A stretch of 64,000 bases of DNA from Taudactylus pleione (taxonomy: Eukaryota > Chordata > Amphibia > Anura > Myobatrachidae), in assembly GCA_031769625.1 (NCBI GenBank), contig JAUIMM010001588.1:627001-691000 (forward strand). The letters run 5' to 3'. Shown in pieces: positions 8,971 to 64,000 of this stretch. Each line of letters opens with the position of its first letter. Position 1 is the first letter of the stretch. A model generated the notes under the pieces. The model saw only the letters and a program-made list of their open reading frames with translations. It made no database searches and was not told where the DNA came from. A program made the position numbers and the translations under genes.

Positions 8971-9518
8971 GGCCTGATTCAGACCCACTCGCGAGCGGCT
9001 GTCCGCTCGCAAGTGGGTCGATGTTATGGACTGAGCATGCGCACGACGGAGGGAGCTCCGTCGTGCGCATGCGCCAGACGCGACGAGCGAAGGAAAGTCC
9101 TTCGCTCGTTGTGTCCGATCAAAGGGGGCGTGCTGTCAATGTTGATTGACAGCACGCCCCCTTTGGTAGACGTTCCGGGGGCGTGCCTCCCTGACGGGGG
9201 CGTTCCCACGGGAACGCCTCCCGTCAAAAGCCGGCCCACTGACATCACTAGTGATGTCAGTGGGAGTGATTTTGGCCCTGATAGAGCCAAAATCACTCCG
9301 GAGCTTGCGGTTGAAAACCTCAACCGCAGGCTCCGGCTCGCAATTTCGATGGTCGCGATGGTCACGACCATTGCGGCCATCAAAATGCACGCTCGTATAG
9401 CCTGTGGGTGGTGACCCACAGCTATACGAGCGTCCAGGAGGACGCTCCATTTTCATGGAGCCCGGCCCTCATTCAGAGCGTGCGCTCTGCTCAGAGCGTA
9501 CGGCTCTGAATGAGGGCC
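8971..9518. mobile_element. Serial-hairpin element, member 2 (type copy, 548 bp)
   Basis: Starts GGCCTGATTCAG and ends CTGAATGAGGGCC, with the 4-bp direct repeat TTAG at 8967-8970 and 9519-9522. Nearly the whole length is a head-to-tail series of about 12 short hairpins. Examples: cccactcgcgagcgg paired with ccgctcgcaagtggg; gcatgcgcacgacgga with tccgtcgtgcgcatgc; gggggcgtgctgtcaa with ttgacagcacgccccc; cccactgacatcact with agtgatgtcagtggg; agtgattttggc with gccaaaatcact; gctcgtatagc with gctatacgagc. There is no open reading frame of substance. Superfamily unknown. Confidence 0.85.
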
Positions 9519-9759
9519 TTAGTGCTTAAGACAACCCCACTTTCCCTCACCCCCTCCCCCCTTCTTTTCCTCTAACATTTCACTAAACAGTTAACTAAAC
9601 TAACTCCACCCCTATTTAAACCTCTCCCACTCCCCCCATTCCTAACAAAGCCGCATGGAGGAAGCTAATCTGAACATCAAACAACAAGTAAAAAAGAACA
9701 GGAAACAAACAGGATTACCAGAAAGAGAAAGATCGCAGTGTTCCCTAGATTGACTACGA
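9519..9759. other. C-rich intergenic stretch
   Basis: Pyrimidine-rich, with a ctatttaaacctc motif at about 9,611. It may be the outer end of the DIRS element. No reading frame. Confidence 0.35.
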
Positions 9760-9946
9760 TGAAAGGATTTTACGGTTTGCACATAAAAAAATCCAATTTC
9801 TCATACATCCAGTCTGGGGGACACTGCAGTGCCGACGCTGGGGATGTCCCAAAATAAACCCGCACGTAAAACCTTACACCCAAACTGGCGTTGGTATATT
9901 CAAAAGTATGAAAACGGTAAAACTTTGTCAAAGTATGCACAGATGA

Positions 9947-10386
9947 CTAACCGCTATGCACAACTGCTTCACTAAGGCCCCATGGCAAGCCACCCAAATA
10001 GCCCAGACCGCACAAGTCAAATGCACCCGAAGAGAAGGAGCAACTGGCGGATTGGCAGAAAGATACGCCTGGAGGTTTACAAAGTAGTGACGTTAACTCT
10101 GACACCCTCCTAGCAGAGGCAATGGCTAAGAAGAAAACAAGGTAAGGTAGCATAATTCCACCAACTCAAGAGGCTCAATTGGGGCTTTTTGAAGAGCTTC
10201 TAAAACCAAAATTAAAATCCCATCGAGGGATAGGAGAAATATATGGTGGGTGTATGCAAAGCACCCCTTGAAGGAAGGTTTGAACCTCCGGCAATGGGAT
10301 AAAAAACGAAGGCCCTCAGAAACCCTTTTTAAAGGAAAGACAAGAGTCAGGGAAGATGAAAGATGCATGCTGAGAGGCGCAGTCAT
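9947..10386 (-). pseudogene. DIRS tyrosine recombinase fragment
   Basis: The segment 9,947-10,153 reads FFLAIASARRVSELTSLLC. This matches the conserved block of DIRS tyrosine recombinases that carries the first catalytic arginine (ARRVSEL). The preceding 10,126-10,386 frame probably supplies upstream recombinase sequence. Frames are interrupted, and the downstream catalytic HxxR and Tyr blocks were not identified. Confidence 0.65.
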
Positions 10387-10859
10387 TCACACCAGAAAAT
10401 ACAAATTTCTCAAACCTGGGAAGTGACTGGTTTTCTTACTTGGCGTCTGGTATGAACAACTTTTCTCAAAAAACCACAGGCTCTCATTATTTGGGTCTCC
10501 AAAACAAGCTATCAAAGCCATTCAAGACATATTTGGGTGTAAGCATGGCCCTTATCACAGTAGATCATGTAGCAGAGGGAGACGTCAAGTTGGCTCAACC
10601 AGCAGGCCCTGCAGAGTTGAGTACTATGCTCGATGGAGCCAATCCAGGACGAAAGGCCCTGAAACAGCCTGACCAGGATTGACAAGGGTGGAAAAAGATA
10701 ACCTAATCTGAAGGAACAAGGAGCCATCAGCGTGTCCACCAAGGTTGCATGGGGGTCCCTGGAAAGGATGCTTCATGTTGAGCAGGGTGGCCATGAGGTC
10801 TAAGTTGGGAGTTCCCCATTAGTCCGAATTTCCTGAATAACTTCCTGATGGAGTTCTCA

Positions 10860-11210
10860 ATCCCCTGGATGAACCATGACGTGACTGGGAAAGTCCGCCT
10901 CCCAGTTCTCCACAATGGTAATGTGAATGGCCAAGATCACAAACACCCAGGCCTCCACCCAAGAAAGAATGTGAGTTACTTCCACCATTGCCTGACAACT
11001 CCTGGTTCCACCCTGTCGATTGATATAAACCATCGTGGAGGTATTATCCGACTGAATGAGAACAGGTTTGTTGCACAGGAAATCCCGAGCCTTAACCAGA
11101 GCATGTTTGGCCACTCTCCATCCAGAATGTAGATGGGAAGAGCAGCTTCTGACCAGCACCAACGGCCATGGAGATGAATGCTGAGAGTCCCAGCCTACTA
11201 GGCTGGCATT
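10860..11210 (-). pseudogene. DIRS RNase H fragment
   Basis: Translates to VLIQSDNTSTMVYINRQGG and, further on, VENWEADFPSH, motifs typical of the RNase H domain of DIRS elements. The frame is open about 100 codons and then stops. A second copy cut at the duplication junction lies at 29,264-29,560, where VENWEADF is missing. Confidence 0.75.
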
Positions 11211-11406
11211 TGTTGTGACCAGGGTCCAGATCCAAATTTAGCAGAGATATCCCTTGGATACATCCTGGGGCTGGTGTCACCATTGTACAGATAGACAGGT
11301 CTGAGGGGAGAGTCAGAAAAAAAATATTTATAGAGTTATAAAGGGAGTGGGGGGATAGAAGGGGTGGAGCTTGTTCAGCAAACATTTTAGTTCTCTGCTC
11401 CTGCAC

Positions 11407-11987
11407 CAGCCCATCTAACTCAGCGTCAGCACTACCTTGTCCCCCAGATCGGATGTATGAGGATAGTGATATTTTCGGTTAGCCATTTCAGTATGAACTG
11501 TACGTGAATAGAGCTCCTAACCTGTCATTTTCTGTAGTGTAGAGACCAAGCAGAAAATGTATTAAATCTTTGAGAGAGATAAAGTGGAGACTTTGCCCAT
11601 AGCAACCATTAAGCTTCTAACTGTCATTTTATAGACTGCTAGATAAATGACAGCTTGTAGCTGATTGATTGGTATGGGCAACTTCTCAGCACATCACCCA
11701 TCAAGTGCTGCAGTGTTTACTAGTTGTGGCTACTCTCACCTCACCCAGCCCAGAGTTTAACAGTCAGCAAAATCCTGTATATGTGATCCCAGCCCCACTT
11801 GAAGTTGCATGGGGTCCTGTAAATAAAATAACCACAAATGCCCTTGTACTTCAGTTCCCACAGAACCGGTTGGAAACAGGTCAGAGAAATGGCCAACAGC
11901 CTAATGCCCCACACTTACCCTTGTCGTTGTGGAGCATAAGAAAAATAGCACTCTACTAGTTTTGGGCAGGCAGAAAGCAGGACAGAG
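11407..11987. other. Non-coding; no element recognised
   Basis: Part of unit A. Repeats the tgtcattttatagactgc motif seen near 25,072. 11,735-11,830 is absent from unit B at 30,076. No gene evidence. Confidence 0.5.
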
Positions 11988-12499
11988 GGCCTGATTCAGA
12001 CCCGGTCGCAAGCGCTGAGCGCTCGCAACCGGGTCGATGGTGGCCCAGAGTGCAAGACCTGGATAGCGACGGGCAATCCGTCGCTCCGGGTCTCGTACCA
12101 AAGGGGGAGTGCTGTCAATGTTGAGTGACAGCACGCCCCCTTTGGTGGGCGGGCCGGGGGAGTGGCTGCCCAAACGGAGGCGTTTCCATGTGAACGCCTC
12201 CATTTGGGGTCGGCCCCACTGACATCACGAGTGATGTCAGTGGGAGAGATTTCGGCTCTGTTAGAGCCTAAATCTCTCTGGGGGCTTGCGGCAACGAGAC
12301 CCTACCACAAGGGTCTCATCGCAAGCCCGATGGTTGTGATGATCTTGACCATCGCGACCATCTTCCTGGCTGCACGCTATAGCTGTGGGTGGTCACCCAC
12401 AGCTATGCGAGCGGCCAGGAGGCCGTTCTAAAAAAAAAAAAGACCGTCCCTAATTCAGAGCGAGCGCTCTGTCAGAGCGTCCGGCTCTGAATCTGGGCC
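11988..12499. mobile_element. Serial-hairpin element, member 3 (unit A)
   Basis: Starts GGCCTGATTCAG and ends CTGAATCTGGGCC; direct repeat AGAG at 11984-11987 and 12500-12503. Hairpins include cccggtcgcaagcgc with gcgctcgcaaccggg and caaacggaggcgtt with aacgcctccatttg. It lacks the gcatgcgcacgacgg hairpin present in its unit B twin. Confidence 0.85.
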
Positions 12500-13091
12500 A
12501 GAGTACTATCTTATTTCCTTGTGCTGATGGTCCAATCCACCCCTCTATATAGCTTTCATTGAAATATATTTAATTTTTATATTTAGATGACACTGTAGCC
12601 TCTCACATAGCTGTAAAAAGCTATTGAAATATAAAAGCAGAATTTTCCCTAACAGATAAAAAATATAAAGATAGATATCTGTAGATGCAAGGGTTAAGAT
12701 ACTAGAAGAGTTAAGGTAGGAGGAGAGGTAAATTGAGTTTTATTAACACAGAAGTTAATTTCATGGCCGAAAGAACTGATGGTATAAGACTCAGCAAGGG
12801 TATACATGGAGGTGAGAGACTGGGCCCAAGAACGGACCTTTGGGGGACACCGTTAGAAGAAAAGAAGGGAAGGTGTAAACAGGAGAAGAGACAGATAAGA
12901 AATGATTGGAAAGTTGAGAAAATAACCAGGAAAAGTCAGTGAGACCAATGGAGTGGAGGGTTTGTAGGAGGTTAGAGTAGTACGAAGGAGGATCAGTACG
13001 AAGAAATGGACCATTATATCGGGCAGTGAGAAGATTGTTTGCAACCTTGGTACATACAGCTGAAATACATTATTCCGTATATTAAAATTAC
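12500..13091. other. Intron / 3' flank, nothing recognised
   Basis: AT-rich. Contains a purine-rich segment (12,700-12,960) resembling aggtgtaaacaggagaagag-type dispersed repeats. No exon was found. Confidence 0.45.
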
Positions 13092-59050
<45,959 letters not shown>

Positions 59051-59974
59051 CTGAAAGATAGTGAATGGATGTCTGGTAAATCCTGAATATTTATTATGGA
59101 ACCAGTCATACTTACATAACATTGTTAGATGTTGAAAGCTTAGTGACCCACCTTATCCATAAAAAAAATTGTACCTGCTACAATGTACTACAGTAAATAT
59201 AGTATGGGCAATTTCTTAGTCTATAAGGGTACCCTGTAAAGAGTCATAGCAGTGTCTGTTTTGGGTCAATGTACATTTTCCAGTGATTCATGCTTCAGGA
59301 TCCAATATGCATGTGATTGTACAGAACCTATCATCAGTCCAAACAGCAAACACCCCACAGTGATTTTACACAATGCTTAGCTCATGTATTTTCCATTAAT
59401 ATACTAATGTGTAAAATGCAAAAATATGGTATTTTGACGTTTCCTTAGCAAATTTAATCATGGTTATACACAGCGGTTGATTCTTACCTGTCTGACGGGG
59501 AAGGGGGAGGTTCTGTAATTGTGTGCATGTGCAGGATCACAATCCCAGGCATACGCACCAACTGTCCGGCTTCTAGGGACTGCATCGGCTGCAACCCCTA
59601 TAAGCTAGTAAGGGCTACCGTAATAGCAGGGGTGTGGCTTCCCATGGGAAGTGCTCTCTCCTTTCACAGTGTGGACAGGCAGTCCTGTGGGGAGAAAACT
59701 CCTGCTGGGATTGCCTGTTCGGCTGTGATTAGCAGGAAGCACGTCCAATGGGAAGTCAATACCACTAATACGTAGCCCCTAGGTAAAATCTGCTACTGGT
59801 TATACATACTTTCTTCAATTTAATAAAAATTAGTAGATACTGAAGGGCAGGGTCATAGATGTGAGGTGCAGGTGGTATGGCACCACTGATCAATGAGACA
59901 AACCACAGCAGTGAGGGCAGGGTCACAGTGACGCGATTCACTGCAAACTGTGTCATAAACCTCCAGACGGGTGT
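59051..59974. other. 5' side of the gene; no leader exon found
   Basis: A ttacctgtctgac (59,486-59,498) could be read as a minus-strand donor, but no open, acceptor-bounded FN3 or signal sequence precedes it. The rest is unremarkable. Confidence 0.4.
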
Positions 59975-60215
59975 GGTATGAAAAGTCAAAATTTCAAATG
60001 TTGACATGGACATTAGGTCGACAAGCAATATATCGACATTCACACCCTAATCCTAACCCTAACCCTAAAAATAGCAAAAAATGTACTGTCCACATTCTGG
60101 TGTCGACATGTCAAATGGCAACATTATGAACATGTCATCATTTTAACCATGTTGGCATTATTCTTGTTGACCTTATGTCCATGTCGACATTCTTACTATC
60201 AACATTCAGACTGGA
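59975..60215. repeat. tgttgacat-word repeat with (ccctaa)n core
   Basis: The core caccctaatcctaaccctaa (60,041-60,070) is a short interstitial telomere-type repeat. It is surrounded by aatgttgacatggacattag, gtgtcgacatgtc and catgtcgacattc words. Confidence 0.8.
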
Positions 60216-60350
60216 TCAAACACCAGACTGCCCTTTTCAATGGGGTAGCAATATACTTTCCCAGAATTACATGAGTCTCCCAGATATTCTGGGAGAGTAG
60301 ACCTGTATGAGTTATGTGAAAAAATAGAAAATTGATAATCGGATCACTGT

Positions 60351-61083
60351 TGTCAGAACTTGATTTGAACTTGGACCCGGAGTGGAGACAGGTGATGACC
60401 GTAGAACGGGTTTTTGGTATTGAAACAAAGCTGGCCTTAGAGGGGTGTTATTCATGAATAAAAGATGAAATGAAGGAAGCTTGATTGTAGAAACCTGTAG
60501 AAATTGTGGCGTATGTCAGACTTAGGAACTGTAACACCAGAGGGGACACTAGAACCACGGGAATGGCAGGTTCTCCAGCAGGAGAGGCAACCAGTATGGT
60601 GCACACAGCAATCGGGAGTCCGAGGGGTCAAGAGCTGGAACTAAAGCAAAGCTGAGTGGTGACTGATTGCAGCTGGAGCTAAAGCAGACTGAGCAGTGAC
60701 AGAGTGTAGCTGGAACTGCAGGATACAGCAATACCACAAAGAGAACTAGCACACAGCTTGCGCTGTGTATAACATTGCACTGGCAAGTAAAGGACTTCCA
60801 CACAGCCCTTAAGTACCCAAGGAAGGTGCTTGATTGGTTGCTAGGACTCCCAGGATGATGCTGTGACCGGACAGGCGGAACAGGTCACATGCCCAAATCC
60901 AAAATGGCAGCACCCAGTAGCTGCCTGTCATGAACCACAGCATTCCGTCAAGCCGCCATCCTTCAGGACTCACCTGCACCTGCGCACCACCGGAAGCCAG
61001 TACCCCCGCCGAAGGGACCCCACCAGAAAGCCCGGACAGGTAAGGTGCGTGACCTCTGGCGCTGTACAGGCCTGGTCGTGACA
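60351..61083 (-). repeat. 3' LTR of the chromovirus, about 733 bp
   Basis: On the minus strand it starts TGTCACGACC right after the purine tract and would end GTTCTGACA at 60,351, giving TGTCA/TGACA inverted ends. The partner LTR is outside the window, so the inner boundary rests on structure only. Confidence 0.7.
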
Positions 61084-61099
61084 GTACCCCCTCCTTTAT
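61084..61099 (-). promoter_or_regulatory. Polypurine tract of the chromovirus
   Basis: Minus strand reads AAAGGAGGGGGTAC directly before the LTR TG. Confidence 0.75.
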
Positions 61100-61550
61100 G
61101 AGTGACCTTTGGACACTTTTTTGGTTTTCCTGGATTTCGGTATAGAATTTCCGAACCAGACGAGGAGCATGGACATCCTCTGCTTTCACCCAACATCGTT
61201 CTTCAGGACCATAACCTCTCCAATCTAGAAGATATTGGAGTTGTCCATAACAATGAGAGTCTAAGATTTGTTTAACTTGGAACTCCACTCCTCTCTCTGT
61301 TTGAACTTTGGGAGTCTGCAGCAAAACTTTGAGGAATCGATTGAGAATTAGATTTTTTAATAGGGAGATATGGAAAGAATTTGGTATTTTGAGATAAAGA
61401 GGAAGCTTCAATTTGTAAGCCACGGGGTTGATAACTTCGGTGATGGAGAAGGGACCAATTAAAAAGGGAAGCAAACTTCATTGAAGGAACTCTGAGCCGC
61501 AGATTACGAGTAGATAGCCAAACTTGGTCTCCCACTTTCATACTGGGAAC
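61100..61550 (-). pseudogene. Integrase C-terminal GPF region and chromodomain
   Basis: The frame at 61,541-61,450 gives VGDQVWLSTRNLRLRVPSMK, then a frameshift. The next frame (61,474 down) gives LIGPFSITEVINPVAYKL and a chromodomain: VEFQVKQILDSHC, LQYLLDWRGYGPEERCW and LVRKFY. Chromodomains of this type direct integration to marked chromatin in chromoviruses. After the chromodomain the frame stays open through the polypurine tract into the LTR. Confidence 0.9.
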
Positions 61551-61720
61551 AGCCCTTCACTTCCTATCTGCTCCTAACTTGTATCGGTGAGAAGTTTTTA
61601 GAAGGGAAGAATGGACTTGAGTCCAAATTTGTGAAAAATTTTGTAATGTTAATGTCACGGCTGGAATGCCGTAAAGCGGTAGATCCTTAAACTCTGGAAC
61701 TCTGAGATGAAGTCCGTAAA

Positions 61721-62599
61721 CTATGAAAAATGGGGTTTGTCCAGTGGAAGAATGATAAGAGCTGTTGTGTGCAAACTTGGCCCAAGGTAGAGAATCAGAC
61801 AGTTATTCTGAGATGATGACACATAGATCCATAAAAAGGTTTCAAGATCTTGATTCACCCTTTCAGTAGATCCATTGGTTTGGGGATGATAAGCTGTAGA
61901 AAAATTCAGTTTGACTTGTAGAATGGAGCACAAGAATTTGGCCACAAACTGGACTCCTCGGTCCAAAACAATTTCAGTAAGAAGTCCATGTAAACAAAAT
62001 ATATGATGAGCGAAGAGTTGGGCTAACTCAAGAGCAGATGGTAGTTTTTTTAGAGGTATGTAGTGCACCATTTTCGAGAATCGGCCAATAACTACCCAAA
62101 TGGTGGTATAGCCATTGGAGATGGGTAAATCTGTTACAAAGTCCATAGACAAATGAGACCAGGGATGAGTCGGAATGGATAGAGGCTTCAGATCACCTGC
62201 AGGAGCTTGTCTGGATGTTTTATGTTGCGCACATAGAGTGCAAGAAGAGATGAATTCTGCAACTTCAGACTTCATGGCTTGCCACCAATAGGAGCGCTGT
62301 AAAAATTCCAGAGATTTATGGATGCCCATGTGCCCTGAAAAGCGAGAAGTATATGCCCAAGTTAGAATTTGCTTACGTAGATCTGGTGCTACAAAAGTTT
62401 TTCCAGGAGGTGGTTGGATGCGAACAGTAACAAAGCCTTTGGGCTCTAAGACTGTAGACTCTTTAAGATCTTCTGGGAGATTGTCAGAGGATAAGGAACG
62501 AGAAAGGCCTTTCAGCTTAGGGATCCTTGTTGAAAGGTCAAAGTAAAGTTGAATCGAGAAAAGAATATAGCCCATCGAACCAAACGTGAACTGAGACAC
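61721..62599 (-). pseudogene. Integrase
   Basis: Open for 292 codons. Zinc-finger part HMGIHKSLEFLQRSYWW with CTLC; catalytic region SMDFVTDLPISNGYTTIWVV (first D), IVLDRGVQFVAKF (second D) and NGSTERVNQDLE (E). All three catalytic residues are present. The C-terminal end drifts out of frame near SSSQNN. Confidence 0.9.
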
Positions 62600-62661
62600 T
62601 GATTGTTCTTTAGAAATAGTAGTTTCCGATGGTCCGTATATACGATGATGGGAAATTTAGC

Positions 62662-62916
62662 TCACTCAAATTGATAACGACATTCTGTGAAGGCTAATTT
62701 GACTGCCAATAGTTCTTGTTCCCTTAGAGGATAGTTTCTCTCGGCTGTTAAAAACTTTTTGGAATCATATCCACAAGGATGGACCTTATTATCTTCGAAT
62801 CTCTGTGATAGTACCACCCCTACAGCTTTGGACGAGGCATCTACCTCCATGAAAAAAGGACTATCAATATCAGGTTGTCGTAAGATGGTTGCAAAAATGA
62901 AAGCCTCATTCAGCAT
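62662..62916 (-). pseudogene. RNase H fragment
   Basis: PFFMEVDASSKAVGVVLSQR followed by CGYDSKKFLTAERNYPLREQ, typical of the Gypsy RNase H start. It stops at CRYQFE. The remainder is in other frames up to the integrase. Confidence 0.88.
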
Positions 62917-63974
62917 GTGAAAGGCTGTCAGCTTCGGGAGGCCACTGAGAAGGGTTAGCCCCTTTGCGGGTCAAAGCTGGTACCACTAGGGATGAGAATC
63001 CTTTTATGAACTTCCTGTAGTTATTGGCAAACCCTAAGAGTCTTTGTACTGCTTTCAATGAATTGGGACGAGACCAGTCCAGGATAGCTTGTACTTTCTT
63101 GGGATCCATTTCTAGGCTGGAACCTGAGATGACATATCCTAAAAATGGAATGGAATATACCTTAAATACACACTTCTCCACCTTGCAGTATAAGTGATTC
63201 CTTCTCAGGTGACTCAGAACCTCCCTCACCTAAGACTGATGTTTTTCAAGACAGGAGGAAAAAATTAGGATGTCATCCTGGTAAATGACTACAGATATAT
63301 ACAGTAAATCTCAGAAAATGTCATTAAAGAAGTTTATTAAGACAGTGGGTGCGTTGCAGAGGCCGAAGGGTATTCCCTATGTGTTGAAGGCGGTCTTCCA
63401 TTCATCGCCTGGACATATTCTAATGAGGTTGTATGCCCCTCTTAAATCCAATTTTGTAAATACTGTGGCCCCTTTTAATCGTCAAAAAGTTTGGTGATGA
63501 CGGGTAACGGGTATTGATTCTTAATAGTTATGTAGTTTAAGCCCCGGTAATCGATGCAGGGTCGAAGGCCTCCATCCTTTTTGGACACAAAATAGAACCC
63601 TGCACCAGCTGGAGAAGTGGAAGGTCGAATAAATCGCTTTTGTAGGTTTTCTTGTATATATTCCGACATAGCCTTGGTCTCGGGTAAAGACAGCAGGTAA
63701 GTACGGCCTCGCAGAGGAGTTTTGCCAGATACCTACTCAATGGGGTAATCCCAATCCCGATGTGGAGGCAGGGTATCAGCCCTGGTTTTACAAAAGACGT
63801 CACTAAAGGAGATATACTGGCTGGGAATCTGCATATGTAGAATCTCTTTAATAGATTTAATACAAGGAAGACAGTATACATAACAGGCATTTCCCCAGGA
63901 CAGGACTTGTATGGAGCTCCAATCAATTCTTGGAGTGTGCTTACATAGCCAAGGATATCCCAGAATGATTCCAT
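62906..63974 (-). pseudogene. Protease end and reverse transcriptase, broken
   Basis: Minus-strand reading across frames: HGIILGYPWLCKH (end of the protease region), [20 protein letters not shown] and [13 protein letters not shown] (63,475-63,669), then YQDD instead of YLDD near 63,280, then CKVEKCVFKVYSIPFLGYVI and LLGFANNYRKFIKGFS (62,906-63,229). An in-frame stop follows DYPIE near 63,730. It is not functional as it stands. Confidence 0.88.
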
Positions 63975-64000
63975 GAGAGGCCTTGGGAATGACAGGAAAT

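Larger units (their letters stand above)
9760..11406 (-). mobile_element. Decayed DIRS-like (tyrosine recombinase) retrotransposon
   Basis: Minus-strand remnants in the order expected of DIRS1-type elements: RNase H, the WELH-type linker seen as ELHQEVIQEI, the FPPLSILVRLFQ stretch (10,512-10,742), then a tyrosine recombinase piece. All frames are broken. Sequence at 9,780-9,870 (tctcatacatccagtctggg) resembles the terminal repeat region of frog DIRS elements, from memory only. The left breakpoint of the large tandem duplication (10,931) falls inside its RNase H part. Confidence 0.75.
60351..64000 (-). mobile_element. Chromovirus-type Ty3/Gypsy retrotransposon, decayed, cut by window end
   Basis: Minus strand. 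The 3' LTR lies at 60,351-61,083, preceded by a polypurine tract, a chromodomain, integrase, RNase H and RT in the standard Gypsy order. Multiple stops and frame changes separate the domains. The 5' part lies beyond 64,000. Confidence 0.9.

Noticed and set aside
8858..9456. Open frames of 70-133 residues inside the serial-hairpin element
   Set aside because: GC-rich palindromes produce open frames on both strands with related sequence; no protein family resemblance.
59486..59560. Possible leader exon ending at a ttacctg donor
   Set aside because: No acceptor, start codon or hydrophobic signal could be joined to it; low support.

Overview
The window is vertebrate nuclear DNA, most likely from an amphibian (an anuran with a large, repeat-rich genome). 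The evidence is one multi-exon gene built from fibronectin type III (FN3) exons of the FNDC7 type, surrounded by Ty3/Gypsy, DIRS, L2-like and L1-like retroelements, Tc1/mariner and hAT DNA transposons, and many palindromic MITEs. No operons, RNA genes or CRISPR arrays were seen. The species assignment is inference from repeat flavour.

The host gene lies on the minus strand and spans about 13.1-59.1 kb. I resolve 17 FN3 exons of 255-261 bp with acceptable splice sites. All are phase 1-1, each encodes one domain with a conserved cysteine pattern, and they run from 59,050 down to 13,092. Two further degenerate FN3 exons lie near 55.2 and 57.9 kb. Signal-peptide and terminal exons were not found. 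Inside the gene a block of five FN3 exons is tandemly duplicated: unit A is 10,931-29,262 and unit B is 29,263-42,798. The copies are nearly identical in coding sequence and the duplication keeps the frame. Later insertions differ between the units: a 5.5-kb hAT element in A; a Tc1 element, a palindromic element and a (CA)54 expansion in B.

Layout: 1-5,390 is a Gmr1-like Ty3/Gypsy element on the minus strand, with integrase upstream of reverse transcriptase and a SCAN-like Gag. 5.4-9.5 kb is a field of minisatellites, hAT MITEs and two members of a serial-hairpin element family. 9.76-11.4 kb is a decayed DIRS-like retrotransposon in which the left duplication breakpoint falls. 10.9-42.8 kb holds the two duplication units. 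42.8-59.1 kb is the unduplicated 5' part of the gene, with L2-like, L1-like, pogo-like and Tc1 insertions in its introns. 60.35-64.0 kb is a decayed chromovirus-type Ty3/Gypsy element (RT, RNase H, IN, chromodomain) cut by the window end.

The most unusual structure is a dispersed element of about 350-550 bp made almost entirely of consecutive hairpins. It has five members here (6.8, 9.0, 12.0, 30.2 and 36.0 kb). The hairpin arms change in a compensating way between copies.
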